Below are positions 37,750 to 46,548 of a DNA stretch of 64,000 bases, in pieces. Both the position numbers and the translations under genes were made by a program. A model generated the notes under the pieces. It was not told the origin of the DNA, made no database searches, and saw nothing but the letters and a program-made list of their open reading frames with translations. Source of the stretch: Kibdelosporangium persicum (GTDB lineage Bacteria; Actinomycetota; Actinomycetes; Mycobacteriales; Pseudonocardiaceae); the NCBI RefSeq assembly GCF_013280595.1, contig NZ_JAAATY010000001.1:687987-751986 (forward strand), read 5' to 3'. Every line of letters begins with the position of its first letter. The stretch's first letter is position 1.

Positions 37750-38244
37750 TCAGGCGACACCGTTGCGCTGCTGCCGCTGCAGCCGCGCCACACACCAGGC
37801 CGCCGCGCTGCCGCGGCGCAGGTGCTCGAGCACCGTCAGCGGACCAAGCCGACGGCTCAGGTCGGACGGCACCAGGCCGGCCGCACGGTAGTCCAGCGCA
37901 CGCTGGTCAAGCGGGCTGATGCCGGCGTCCCACCACTGCTCGGCCTCGGCCAGTCCGCCGACCATCTGCCAGTAACCCGCCGCCGAGGCGATCAGGTCGG
38001 CCGGCACACCCGGCAGGCGCTTGCTCATCGCCTCGATGTAGCGCGGGTCGGCCGACTGCACGGCCGCCCATGACTTCGCCCCACCCTTGGAGCGCTGACC
38101 AGGGATCCCCGGTTGGGAAACGGTTACCGGTCCCTCGGCGAGCCACGTCGAGGCAATCCGATTGATCTCCTCCGCTTCCGCGTCTTGCGAACGCTCAGCC
38201 GTCCACTGCCGAACCAAAGCGTCGACCCCGTGGTCGTCGACCAT
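37750..38244 (-). CDS. conserved hypothetical protein, mostly helical
   Basis: A 164-residue protein I do not recognise. It is predicted helical and soluble, with an N-terminal acidic stretch and a C-terminal segment SPLDQRALDYRAAGLVPSDL ending in a leucine- and arginine-rich helix (CVARLQRQQR). GTG and ATG starts cluster at the beginning; ATG 38244 is used. It lies 57 bases upstream of the transglycosylase start on the same strand and could be in its operon. Confidence 0.6.
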   Translation of the reverse strand: MVDDHGVDALVRQWTAERSQDAEAEEINRIASTWLAEGPVTVSQPGIPGQRSKGGAKSWAAVQSADPRYIEAMSKRLPGVPADLIASAAGYWQMVGGLAEAEQWWDAGISPLDQRALDYRAAGLVPSDLSRRLGPLTVLEHLRRGSAAAWCVARLQRQQRNGVA

Positions 38245-38404
38245 GCGTGCCTCCTGTGGGGGCGATGATCACTCGTTGCCGAAGACCGTAGGGTGGAAGC
38301 GGGCCAAGAATCCAGAGGTGACGCATCATCAATCTCGCCACCTGGACTTTTTCCCCACAATCCACCCGGACGGTCCAATATGGATCGCTCTTCGGCGCTA
38401 GATG

Positions 38405-38417
38405 TGACGCAGCGTCA
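38405..38417. terminator. short perfect palindrome after the small membrane protein gene
   Basis: TGACGCAGCGTCA (arms TGACGC / GCGTCA around A) abuts the TAA stop of the 38418-38579 gene. It may be a minor terminator or a protein-binding site; no U-run follows. Confidence 0.3.
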
Positions 38418-38579
38418 TTAAGCGAACAGCTCCTTGACAAACGTGATGATCGCGTCCGCGCCATCGCGCAGCCAGCCGAGCACGGTCTGCACACCTTCCG
38501 CTGACTGCGTCGGCTGGGTGATCAGGTAGAACAGCAGCAGCGCAACCACTGCCAGCAGGACTATCTTCTTGACGTTCAC
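38418..38579 (-). CDS. small single-pass membrane protein
   Basis: A 53-residue protein from GTG 38579: MNVKKIVLLAVVALLLFYLI forms one membrane helix, followed by a polar amphipathic tail (GVQTVLGWLRDGADAIITFV) ending in KELFA. Small membrane proteins of this build are frequent in Pseudonocardiaceae; no function is known. Longer in-frame starts up to 38693 give arginine-rich extensions that look non-coding. Confidence 0.6.
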   Translation of the reverse strand: MNVKKIVLLAVVALLLFYLITQPTQSAEGVQTVLGWLRDGADAIITFVKELFA

Positions 38580-38974
38580 CGGCCTTGACTCCGTCCGTTC
38601 GCACCCCTCCAGTACCGGGCGAGTCCCCGCTCGTCCCCGGAACTGACGCGCCATCACTCTACGGGGGCAACGCACCCCGGCGCAGACGGACACGCCCTGT
38701 AATCACCCGTTCGAGCAAACACCCGATCATCGTAAGCGTCACGCTCCGAACACGCACGATCACGAATGGTTCACGAAGATCGGACGAATCCGGCGAGTCG
38801 TCAAGCGACACGCCGAACCAAGGCGTCAACGTCACCCGACACAGGACGTCGAATATGCGTTTCACGCTTCATCCCGGCGGACTAGTCGTCCCTTCACCGA
38901 GCGTGGCACCTCGGCACGGAAAGGGCCCCGCCCGGCCGAACGACCATGCGATGCTGAAGTTGCCGCACACTTCT
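38580..38974. other. intergenic region, no gene supported
   Basis: About 395 bases without a convincing gene. Open frames on both strands have poor codon bias and no ribosome sites. The right end contains the promoter of the Crp-type regulator. Confidence 0.4.
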
Positions 38975-38988
38975 GTGTATATCTACAC
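38975..38988. promoter_or_regulatory. candidate autoregulatory Crp/Fnr operator
   Basis: GTGTATATCTACAC has perfect 5-bp arms GTGTA / TACAC around TATC and ends 8 bases before the regulator's ATG. Half-sites of the same kind (GTGTA/G and TAC[AT]C) recur in pairs just after the gene at 39666-39701, which supports a common binding protein. Here it would block transcription or overlap the -10. Confidence 0.5.
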
Positions 38989-38996
38989 TGACCTCT

Positions 38997-39665
38997 ATGG
39001 TGGAGGAGGCAACTCACAACATCCTCAAGATCCTCACCCCCGAGCAGCGCGCGGAACTGGAAGCACGCGGAAAGCGGGTTCCGTACGAGGCCGGTGAGCG
39101 AATCTTCCGGGAAGGGGAGCCGTCGCACTACGTCCTGCTGATCCAGAAGGGCCATGTGAAGGTCACCAGGCAGAACGTGCACGAGAACGAGGTCATCCTC
39201 GCCATCCGCGGCCCCGATGAGGTGATGGGCGACGAAGGTGTGCTGATGGACGAGCCCCGATCGGCGACCGTCACGACGATCTCCGAAGTCGTCGGCCTGA
39301 ACATCGCGGCCAAGGATCTCGTGAGCTTCGTCAACGAGCACAACCTTTGGCCAGAGATGTACCGCGCCGCCGTGCGCCGGAGGCGGCAGTCCGAGCAGTT
39401 GTTGCTACGCGCGCCGTTGAACGTCAAGGGCAGGCTGGCCCGCTGGCTGCTGGACCTCGCCGCGGAGGTCGGCGAGAACACCGAAGACGGCTGGGTGATC
39501 GAGACGACGCTGTCCCAGCAGCAGTTCGCCGGCCGGATCGGTGCCACTCGCGACGCCGTGGCCATCGCCCTGCGCCAGTTGCGAGAACAAGGCATCGTCA
39601 GCACCGGGCGCCAGCGAATCGTGCTGCACGACCTCGAACGGCTGCGAACGACAGCATCCCGATAA
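38997..39665 (+). CDS. Crp/Fnr family transcriptional regulator
   Basis: A 222-residue regulator with an N-terminal cyclic-nucleotide-binding beta barrel (about 15-125; YEAGERIFREGEPSHYVLLIQKGHVKV) and a C-terminal Crp-type winged helix (about 150-215; TLSQQQFAGRIGATRDAVAIALRQLREQGIV). The consensus phosphate-binding cassette of true Crp is not evident, so the ligand is uncertain. The ATG at 38997 has no ribosome site, suggesting a leaderless message. It heads a plus-strand run with the MazG-like and glycosyltransferase genes and is flanked by matching operators. Confidence 0.82.
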   Translation: MVEEATHNILKILTPEQRAELEARGKRVPYEAGERIFREGEPSHYVLLIQKGHVKVTRQNVHENEVILAIRGPDEVMGDEGVLMDEPRSATVTTISEVVGLNIAAKDLVSFVNEHNLWPEMYRAAVRRRRQSEQLLLRAPLNVKGRLARWLLDLAAEVGENTEDGWVIETTLSQQQFAGRIGATRDAVAIALRQLREQGIVSTGRQRIVLHDLERLRTTASR

Positions 39666-39701
39666 GTGTAGATTCCTACTCTCAAGTGTGGAATCATACA
39701 C
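39666..39701. promoter_or_regulatory. tandem Crp/Fnr-type operators before the MazG-like gene
   Basis: Two imperfect palindromes with the pattern GTGT[AG]-N6-TAC[AT]C: 39666-39681 and 39686-39701. Their starts are exactly 20 bp apart, about two helical turns, so two dimers could bind on the same DNA face. Their half-sites match the palindrome at 38975-38988 upstream of the Crp-type gene. Confidence 0.5.
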
Positions 39702-39721
39702 ACTGAGGGCGGGGTGAACCG

Positions 39722-40063
39722 ATGACGGTGAGGACGATGGTGGCGAGTCGGCTGGGAGCCTTCCAGGACATCTGGGACGCCTGGAACGAGTCGGACGACG
39801 AGATCAAGGCCAAGCCCCTGCGTCATTTCGAGGTGGCTGTCCGCGAGCAGTTCAGGGAGTTCGACCTGCACCGGCGGAACGGCCAGAAGACCCGCGCCGC
39901 CAACGAAGCCGTGGACATCATCAGCATCGCGCTCAACCTGCTGCGCAGCCAGGGCTACGGCCCTGACGAGGTGGCCGAACTCGTCACCGCGCGCGCACGC
40001 GACCGGATGCAAGGCAAAACCGGCGCGATCCTCGACAAGTACCGAACCCGGTTCGGCATCTGA
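39722..40063 (+). CDS. MazG-like protein
   Basis: A 113-residue helical protein. NEAVDIISIALNLLRSQGYGPDEVAELV resembles the second helix pair of MazG/HisE-type NTP pyrophosphohydrolases, with the acidic E-x3-D pattern, and RMQGKTGAILDKYRTRFG resembles their C-terminal end. The first half (HFEVAVREQFREFDLHRRNGQ) lacks a clear EExxE motif, so catalytic activity is uncertain. It sits 12 bases before a glycosyltransferase gene and behind the twin operators. Confidence 0.5.
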   Translation: MTVRTMVASRLGAFQDIWDAWNESDDEIKAKPLRHFEVAVREQFREFDLHRRNGQKTRAANEAVDIISIALNLLRSQGYGPDEVAELVTARARDRMQGKTGAILDKYRTRFGI

Positions 40064-40075
40064 CGCGCGAGCACG

Positions 40076-41305
40076 ATGTCCGGCCCGACGAGAATCCCGA
40101 CTCTCGCCGACACCGGCGAAGCGCACCCCAAGCTGTCCATCTTGACGGTCTGCGACGAGTGGACGCCGAGCAAGGGCGGCATCTCGACGTTCAACCGCTG
40201 CCTGGCCATCGCCGCGGCACGGTCCGGCCACCAGGTGACGTGCCTGGTCAAGGTAGCCACGCCAGAAGAAGTGCGGGATGCCCGGTCGCACAACGTCGAT
40301 CTGATCGCCGCGCCACGACTCGCCGACGGCCCGAACCTGAACGTGCCGGTCGAAGAGGTGATCATCCGGCGGCCTGATGTCGTGATCGGGCACGACATGG
40401 TCTCCGGCGCGGTAGCGGACAACTACGTGAAGCGGTACATCACCGACGCGGTACAGGTCCTCGTCATCCACAACACGCCTGCGGCGAACGAGCCGTACAA
40501 ACGGACAGCCGACGCGTCGAAGCGCACCGCCGAAAGGGAAAAGGTGCTACGGGCGATCAACGCCCATGTGGTCGCGGCGGTCGGCCCCAAACTCGCGATC
40601 GAGGCCGAGGACCTCGTCGACAACAGACACGGCCGGGTGCCGATCCTGCAACTGGACCCCGGGATGGACATTCCGCCGGTCGACATCGACCTCAGGCGGG
40701 ACGTACCCGGCACGCGCACTGTCCTGATGCATGCCCGCGCCACGCACATCCAGCCCAAAGGGTTCGACATCGCCGCGCAGTCCCTGGCGGGCATACGAGT
40801 GCCTACCATGGGTCCTTATCCGAGGCTGCTTATCCGGGGCGCGGAAGACGACGAACGCGCCGACCAGTTCCGTGACGAACTCGTCGAGCTGTCGAAGCTG
40901 CCACGAGGAAAAGTCACAGTGTTTCCGTACACCACTGACGTTCACCAGCTCGATCACGATCTCCGGGCCTCGGTGCTCTGCGTCATGCCCTCGCGTGACG
41001 AGGGATACGGCCTTGCCGCGCTGAAATCGATCGCCGCGGGCACACCTGTTCTCGTAAGCCGCAACAGCGGGGTCGCGAACACGCTGTCCGACCGCCTCGG
41101 TCCACTGGCGGACGCGATGATCGTCGACGTCGTCGACGACTTGGAGCAGGACGCCCTGGAATGGCGGCGGCGCATCCAGCGCGTTCTGGACGAACCAATG
41201 CAATGGTTCGACTACACGCACACGATCCGCGAAGCGCTGTACCCGAAGATGCGGTGGAGCGACACCGTGGCCACGCTGATCAACCGCCTGCAGATCGCGT
41301 TCTGA
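40076..41305 (+). CDS. GT4-family glycosyltransferase
   Basis: A 409-residue GT-B protein. The N-terminal domain opens with LSILTVCDEWTPSKGGISTFNRCLA, the usual GT4 first strand and glycine loop. The C-terminal donor domain has LMHARATHIQPKGFDIAAQ and MPSRDEGYGLAALKSIAAGTPVL, the E-x7-E-like nucleotide-sugar motif. Acceptor and donor are unknown. Its close linkage to a Crp regulator and a MazG-like protein rather than to a polysaccharide locus suggests a specialised, possibly stress- or phage-related, modification. The 3' end overlaps the convergent STAND gene by 26 bases. Confidence 0.8.
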   Translation: MSGPTRIPTLADTGEAHPKLSILTVCDEWTPSKGGISTFNRCLAIAAARSGHQVTCLVKVATPEEVRDARSHNVDLIAAPRLADGPNLNVPVEEVIIRRPDVVIGHDMVSGAVADNYVKRYITDAVQVLVIHNTPAANEPYKRTADASKRTAEREKVLRAINAHVVAAVGPKLAIEAEDLVDNRHGRVPILQLDPGMDIPPVDIDLRRDVPGTRTVLMHARATHIQPKGFDIAAQSLAGIRVPTMGPYPRLLIRGAEDDERADQFRDELVELSKLPRGKVTVFPYTTDVHQLDHDLRASVLCVMPSRDEGYGLAALKSIAAGTPVLVSRNSGVANTLSDRLGPLADAMIVDVVDDLEQDALEWRRRIQRVLDEPMQWFDYTHTIREALYPKMRWSDTVATLINRLQIAF

Positions 41306-43895
41306 CCGAGAACCACTTGCTTCGCACGCGGTCGGTGTCCGGGTGCCGCAACTGTTCGAGGATTTCCACGGCTCGGCGCAACTCCGGCTCAGCGGCGACG
41401 GCTTCGCCGATGTCCATCCGCGCGTCGGCGAGGTGTTCGAGGCCGATCGCCTCCCAGTACTGGTCGCCGAGATCCCGGTCGAGGTCGATGGCTTGCCGGT
41501 AGTGCGCGACAGCCTCGTGCACCCGGCCGAGCTGTCGCTGGGTGTCGCCGATGGTCATCAACACCTCGGCTTGCCCTTCGCGGTTGCCGTGCAAGCTGTA
41601 CAGCGCCAGCGCGCGCTCGCATACCGGCAACGCCTCTGCGTGGTTGCCCAACAGGGAAAGCTGCCGCCCCATGACGTTGAGCGCGTCAGCCCGTCGCAGC
41701 GGTTCATTCATGGCTTGGACGCCTTCCCACGCTTGCTGGGCATGGGTCAACGCGGTCGCGGGATCCCCCTTGGCTTCGTGGATCCGCGCGAAAGACAGGT
41801 GATAGTGAGCCAGGTCCAGGTCGTCTGCCGCTGTCTCGATCACCCCCATGGCCTGTGTCAGCTGAGCCAGTGCCTGGTCGAGTCGGCCAAGGCGCGCCAG
41901 TGCCGTCGCGAGATGACGCCCCGAGGTGATCTGCCCGGCGACGTCGCCGTGTTCCCTGGCGGCGTTCCAAGCGATTCGGTGCACGGCGATCCGATCCTCG
42001 CAGAACCCGCTGCGGCGCAGGAACACCGTGCACGTCCACGCCAGTTTCCAGCACTGGCCGACGATTCCCTCGTCCGCGGCGAGCCTGACCATGGCGAGCA
42101 GGGTCGGGTGCTCAGCGACGAACCACGCCATCGCATCAGCGTACGACGTCAGTTCGGGCCGGCTGACCACGTGGCCGGCGGACGGGAAACGCGCTTGCTG
42201 GAAAGGCTGGATCAACCGGTCGGCGGTCAACGATATGTCTACATAGTACTCAAGCATCCGTACGGCTGTGTGGTGCCGTTCCCGGTCGTCCTCAGCGAGT
42301 TCGTTCGCATACGCGCGCAGAAGGTCGTGGAACCGGAAGCGGCCGTCCTGGCCTTCCGTGAGCAAGTGGGTGCGGACGAGTTCGTTGAGCAACGAACGGG
42401 TCTCCTTGCGGTCCACACCGGTGATGGCACAACAGGCGTGCAGATCGATGCTCGGTCCCGGATGCAGGCCGAGCATGCGGAACAACCGTGCCGCGTGCGG
42501 CGAGAGCACCTCGTAGGACCACGAGAACACCGCACGAAGGTTGAGATCGATGTCAACGCCCAGATCGAGGGCGTCGAGCCTGTACCGCTCCTGCCGGATC
42601 TGACGCACCAGTGCACTGATCGGCCCCGTCACACGGGCGACCGCGATGCTCAGTGCCAAGGGAAGCCCCGCGCACAGGTCGACCAGATCTCTGATGGCCG
42701 CGGGCTCGGCGTCGAGGCGGCTCCCGCCCATCCGGCCGGCCAGCAAGGCGAGGCTTTCATCGAACGACATGCCGTCGAGGGCGATCCGGTGCGCTCCTTC
42801 TCTGACCACCAGGCTGTCCAGCCGGTTACGGCTGGTCACCAGCACCATGCACCGGGCGGCGCCCGGCAACAGCGGCCGGACATGCTCAGCGGAGCGCGCG
42901 TTGTCCAGCACGATCAGCATCCGCTGATGCACGAGCAGGCTGCGGTAGAGCGCGGCCTTCGCGTCGAGGTCGGCGGGAACACCCTGCGCCGCGACGCCCA
43001 AGGCCAGCAAGAACCCGTGCAGTGCTTGATCGGTGGTCATCGGTTCACGCAGGTCGAACCCGCGCAGGTTCACGTACAACTGGCCGTCGGGGAACCGGTC
43101 CTTGACCCGATGTGCCCAGTGAGTCACCAGTGTGGTCTTGCCGATCCCGGCGCTGCCGTCGATCGCCATGATGACCCCGGCCGAGCTTTCGGCAAGCTCG
43201 TCCAGCCGGTCGATCTCCCTGGCACGACCGGCGAAATGACGCATGTCGACCGGGAGCTGCCGTGGCACTGGCGAAGGAGGGTCCGCCGCAGGCGGTCCTG
43301 GCCGCACGGTCGCGTCCGGCAGGAAGATCCACGCAGCCGTGTCGACGTCCTTGTTCGTCACCCGGACCTGCTGGTACGCCGACCAGTTCGCGGCTGGGCT
43401 GTGCCAGATCACCTCTTCGTAGAACCAGACGGAAGCGATCACGGCGAGCAGCGCGTCGGACTGGCTCTGCATACGGCGGAACACGTGCCAGTCGAGCAGC
43501 CGGAACGCCAGATTGACCGCTCTGCCGACCACGCCGTGCTCGTCGATGTGGATCTCGCCCGCGTGTAGGGCCATCCGGAGCCGGATCTGCTCTTCATCCG
43601 GGTGTGCTTGGTTGTGGGCACGCAGCCCGGTCAGCAGTTCGCCCGGCAGTGCCTCGACGAAGTGGCTCTTCGGCACGGTGGACGGGACGATGACCATGAT
43701 GCCGTCACCACGGTCTTCCCGGTGGCATTCAGCCCAGGGGATGCCCGCTGCTCCGCAGGCCGACTCGACAGCGGCATACAACCCGCGTCGAACAGCGAGT
43801 TGATGCGTGTTCGTGCGGCGACCGTCGCCGAACCCCACGACATCGACAACCAGAATGGTCCGGTGCACCGCCACCATGGACCCATCTGACTGCAC
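41280..43895 (-). CDS. cyclase-homology / NB-ARC / TPR STAND protein
   Basis: An 871-residue protein. Residues 10-140 resemble a class III nucleotide cyclase homology domain (ILVVDVVGFGD, DRGDGIMVIVP, RMALHAGEIHID, GVVGRAVNLAFRLLD), but several catalytic positions appear changed, so it may bind rather than cyclise nucleotides. NB-ARC follows at about 215-470 (GSAGIGKTTL, MLIVLDNA, LVTSRNR, GLPLAL), then winged-helix and TPR regions to the end. The GTG at 43895 is used; ATG 43877 is possible. It converges on the glycosyltransferase. The build matches STAND sensors of actinobacterial signalling or defence. Confidence 0.8.
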   Translation of the reverse strand: MQSDGSMVAVHRTILVVDVVGFGDGRRTNTHQLAVRRGLYAAVESACGAAGIPWAECHREDRGDGIMVIVPSTVPKSHFVEALPGELLTGLRAHNQAHPDEEQIRLRMALHAGEIHIDEHGVVGRAVNLAFRLLDWHVFRRMQSQSDALLAVIASVWFYEEVIWHSPAANWSAYQQVRVTNKDVDTAAWIFLPDATVRPGPPAADPPSPVPRQLPVDMRHFAGRAREIDRLDELAESSAGVIMAIDGSAGIGKTTLVTHWAHRVKDRFPDGQLYVNLRGFDLREPMTTDQALHGFLLALGVAAQGVPADLDAKAALYRSLLVHQRMLIVLDNARSAEHVRPLLPGAARCMVLVTSRNRLDSLVVREGAHRIALDGMSFDESLALLAGRMGGSRLDAEPAAIRDLVDLCAGLPLALSIAVARVTGPISALVRQIRQERYRLDALDLGVDIDLNLRAVFSWSYEVLSPHAARLFRMLGLHPGPSIDLHACCAITGVDRKETRSLLNELVRTHLLTEGQDGRFRFHDLLRAYANELAEDDRERHHTAVRMLEYYVDISLTADRLIQPFQQARFPSAGHVVSRPELTSYADAMAWFVAEHPTLLAMVRLAADEGIVGQCWKLAWTCTVFLRRSGFCEDRIAVHRIAWNAAREHGDVAGQITSGRHLATALARLGRLDQALAQLTQAMGVIETAADDLDLAHYHLSFARIHEAKGDPATALTHAQQAWEGVQAMNEPLRRADALNVMGRQLSLLGNHAEALPVCERALALYSLHGNREGQAEVLMTIGDTQRQLGRVHEAVAHYRQAIDLDRDLGDQYWEAIGLEHLADARMDIGEAVAAEPELRRAVEILEQLRHPDTDRVRSKWFSVRTRSAGG

Positions 43896-43910
43896 CGGAC
43901 CGGTTCACGT

Positions 43911-45044
43911 CTACAGCGTGCGGGCGATGATCTCCTTCATGATCTCCGTTGTGCCACCGAAGATGCGCTGCACCCGGGCGGCGGTCCACGCCTTGGCGAT
44001 GGGGTATTCGGTCATGAAGCCGTAGCCGCCGAACAGTTGCAGGCAGCTGTCCACGACCTTGCCGAGGCGTTCGGTCGTCCACATCTTCGCCATGGCCGCG
44101 CCGGTCACGTCGAGCTCGCCCTTGAGGTGGCGGGTGATGCACTGGTCCAGGAACGCCTTGCTGACCGCGACCTCCGTCGCCGCGTCGGCGAGGGTGAACT
44201 TCGTGTTCTGGAAGCCGAAGATCGGACGGCCGAACGCCGTGCGCTCCTTGGTGTACTGCAACGTCTGCTGCACGGCGAGGTCCATCGCCGCCACCGCTGT
44301 CACCGCGATCAGCAGGCGTTCCTGCGGCAGCTGCTGCATCAGCTGGACGAAACCCTGGCCTTCCACACCACCGAGCAGGTTCTCAGCCGGGACGGTCACG
44401 TTGTCGAAGTACAGCTCCGACGTGTCCTGGCCCTTCATCCCGATCTTGTCGAGCACGCGCCCGCGCCGGAAGCCTTCCGCCCCTTCGGTTTCCACCACGA
44501 CGAGGGAGACACCGGCGGCCTTCTCCTCCGGGTTCGTCTTGGCCGCCACGATGATCAGCCCGGCCTGTGCGCCGTTGGTGATGAACGTCTTCGAGCCGTT
44601 CACCACGTAGCTGTCGCCGGTGCGGATCGCCTTGGTCTTGATGCCCTGCAGGTCCGATCCGGTGCCCGGCTCGGTCATCGCGATCGCCGCGACCAGTTCA
44701 CCGGACGCCATCCTGGGCAGCCAGCGCTGTTTCTGTTCCTGCGTGCCGTACGCGTTGACGTAGTGCGCGACGATTCCATTGTGGACAGCCACACCCCACG
44801 CGTCGTCTCCGGCCCGCGCTTGTTCTTGCAGCAGAACGGTTTCGTGCGCGAAGGTGCCGCCACCGCCGCCGTACTCCTCGGGGATGCTCAGGCAGAGCAG
44901 ACCGACCGAGCCCGCCTTGTTCCACAGCTCGCGGTCGACCTGTTTGGCCTCGGCCCACCGCTCCTGGTGCGGGGTGAGCTCCTTCTCGCAGAACGAGCGG
45001 GCCAGCTCACGGAATGCCGTCAGGTCCTCGTCGAGCCATGTCAT
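43911..45044 (-). CDS. acyl-CoA dehydrogenase
   Basis: A 377-residue flavoprotein with IPEEYGGGGG, AMTEPGTGSDLQGIKTKA (FAD and substrate loop) and the C-terminal QLFGGYGFMTEYPIAKAWTAARVQRIFGGTTEIMKEI. The catalytic base Glu is expected in the GGTTEIMKE or E-Y-P region. It oxidises an acyl-CoA to the 2-enoyl-CoA, chain length unknown. The ATG at 45044 is right for the family; upstream in-frame residues are antisense to the TetR promoter. It is divergent from the TetR gene with a clear operator between them. Confidence 0.88.
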   Translation of the reverse strand: MTWLDEDLTAFRELARSFCEKELTPHQERWAEAKQVDRELWNKAGSVGLLCLSIPEEYGGGGGTFAHETVLLQEQARAGDDAWGVAVHNGIVAHYVNAYGTQEQKQRWLPRMASGELVAAIAMTEPGTGSDLQGIKTKAIRTGDSYVVNGSKTFITNGAQAGLIIVAAKTNPEEKAAGVSLVVVETEGAEGFRRGRVLDKIGMKGQDTSELYFDNVTVPAENLLGGVEGQGFVQLMQQLPQERLLIAVTAVAAMDLAVQQTLQYTKERTAFGRPIFGFQNTKFTLADAATEVAVSKAFLDQCITRHLKGELDVTGAAMAKMWTTERLGKVVDSCLQLFGGYGFMTEYPIAKAWTAARVQRIFGGTTEIMKEIIARTL

Positions 45045-45055
45045 GCTCACGAAAA

Positions 45056-45079
45056 TACATGCGTGCAGGACTGCATGTA
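45056..45079. promoter_or_regulatory. TetR-type operator between acyl-CoA dehydrogenase and its regulator
   Basis: A 24-bp palindrome with perfect 7-bp arms TACATGC / GCATGTA separated by 10 bases, located between the divergent starts at 45044 and 45091. Position and size fit control of both genes by the TetR protein, probably relieved by an acyl-CoA or fatty acid. Confidence 0.7.
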
Positions 45080-45090
45080 AAGTACGCGGC

Positions 45091-45759
45091 ATGTCCACCG
45101 AGGCCAGGCCCCGAACACAGCGGGAACGCCGGGCACGCACCCGGGCGGCGCTGCTCGACGCCACCATCGACTGCCTGGTCGACCTCGGCTACTCGGGCAC
45201 CACAGTGCAGGAGATCTGCCGCCGGGCCGGGCTGTCCCGCGGCGCGCAGCAGCACCACTTCACCACCAAGGCCGAACTGATGGCCGCCGCGGTCGAACAC
45301 CTGGCCGGCCGCCTGCGGGACGAGGTCAGGGGCACGCTCACCGCGCCGCAAGGCCCGCGACGCATCGGCGAGGCCATCGACCTGTTGTGGCGCGGATTCT
45401 CCGGCAAGCTCTCCACGGCCGCGCTCGAACTGTGGGTCGCCGCGCGTACCGACGAGGAACTGCGCCGCTCGATGCTGCCCGTCGACCGCGCGCTCGGCCG
45501 TTCGACGCTGGAAATCTACCGCGAGGCAGCGGGCGCGGACCTGCCGGCGGAGCGGTTGGAGACGCTGTACTGGCTGACGGTGAACGTCACCCGCGGGCTC
45601 GCGCTGGACGCCATGATCGGCGGCGACCCGGCCAGGCGGGCACACCTGCTCGACGAGTGGAAGGCCATCGCGACCTCCGTCGCGCTCGAGGCTGGTCGGC
45701 CCGGCCCTCGCTCGGGCCGACCAGCACCCTGGAAAGACATCCCGGCGCCCGGGTTATGA
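45091..45759 (+). CDS. TetR/AcrR family transcriptional regulator
   Basis: A 222-residue regulator. The helix-turn-helix is at residues 10-60 (RERRARTRAALLDATIDCLVDLG, then VQEICRRAGLSRGAQQHHF). The rest is a helical ligand domain. It most likely represses itself and the divergent acyl-CoA dehydrogenase through the 45056-45079 palindrome. The last about 20 residues are encoded by a strong hairpin (45691-45725), giving an unusual Gly/Pro/Arg-rich end GRPGPRSGRPAPW; the ancestral stop may have been earlier. Confidence 0.83.
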   Translation: MSTEARPRTQRERRARTRAALLDATIDCLVDLGYSGTTVQEICRRAGLSRGAQQHHFTTKAELMAAAVEHLAGRLRDEVRGTLTAPQGPRRIGEAIDLLWRGFSGKLSTAALELWVAARTDEELRRSMLPVDRALGRSTLEIYREAAGADLPAERLETLYWLTVNVTRGLALDAMIGGDPARRAHLLDEWKAIATSVALEAGRPGPRSGRPAPWKDIPAPGL

Positions 45760-45785
45760 CGCCGCGCCGGAAATTTCCTTCCGGC
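45691..45785 (+). terminator. two hairpins at the 3' end of the TetR gene
   Basis: A perfect 13-bp inverted repeat (GCTGGTCGGCCCG at 45691-45703, complement at 45713-45725) lies inside the last codons of the TetR gene. A second hairpin, GCCGGAA / TTCCGGC (45766-45772 and 45779-45785), follows the stop. Together they could end transcription before the membrane-protein gene at 45814. Confidence 0.5.
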
Positions 45786-45813
45786 CCGGGGCGGCGGTGG
45801 CAGGATCGAGGGC

Positions 45814-46548
45814 ATGACGTACACCGCCCCGCCGCCCGTGAAGCGGCCGGTATCGCGCCTGACCGCGGGTCTGCTCTGGCTGGTCGCCGCAGGACTGGGG
45901 GTGGGCGCGACCTTCGGCGACATCCTCGTCCAGGACTTCGGCGAGGGCTCCAGCTTCCGCACCGGGTTCTGGACACAGGGCCCGATCCAGGACGGCAGGC
46001 AGGTCGAGGACCAGGCGGCGTACTACGGCGTGGAAATCGTGATCGCCGCCGCGTTCCTGCTGTTGGCCTTCCTGCTCGTGCTGCTGAGCCGGCGCCGCTG
46101 GGCCCCGGTGGTGGCGGGCACGTTCGGCTCGGGCATGTACCTGGCCTCGGCGTTGACGTGGACGGTCACGTTGCCGAGCGCCGCGGGCGAGCCGTCGCCC
46201 AAACTCGGGTTATGGCTGTTCATCGGCGCCGCTGTGCTCGCTCTCATCGGACTGGGTGTCGCGCTCGCTGAGCGAGCCAGGCCGATGCAGCACCAGCAGC
46301 AGTCGCGGTTCATGCCGCCGCCCCCGCGGCCGATGCGGCCCCCGCAGCCACCGCCACCACCACGATGGGAACCCGAGACCCCCAAATACGGTGTCCCGGT
46401 GCAGCAACCTGACGCCCCGCGGCAGCCGGAAAGCCGTCCGCAGTCCGAAAGCCCCCTCGACGCACCGGACCGCACCACGGCGATCGACCCGCCCAAGACC
46501 CCGGACCCCGGCGCGATCTCCCGCAAGCTCGAGGGAGACGAGAAGTGA
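45814..46548 (+). CDS. four-helix membrane protein with proline-rich tail
   Basis: A 244-residue protein. It has helices at about 16-38 (LTAGLLWLVAAGLGVGATFG), 70-92, 98-118 and 132-150, with an extracytoplasmic loop DFGEGSSFRTGFWTQGPIQD. The C-terminal 90 residues are cytoplasmic and strongly Pro/Gln-rich (FMPPPPRPMRPPQPPPPP). Function unknown; the topology is like that of the next gene's product, with which it overlaps by GTGA. The pair is likely an operon of related membrane proteins. Confidence 0.7.
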   Translation: MTYTAPPPVKRPVSRLTAGLLWLVAAGLGVGATFGDILVQDFGEGSSFRTGFWTQGPIQDGRQVEDQAAYYGVEIVIAAAFLLLAFLLVLLSRRRWAPVVAGTFGSGMYLASALTWTVTLPSAAGEPSPKLGLWLFIGAAVLALIGLGVALAERARPMQHQQQSRFMPPPPRPMRPPQPPPPPRWEPETPKYGVPVQQPDAPRQPESRPQSESPLDAPDRTTAIDPPKTPDPGAISRKLEGDEK

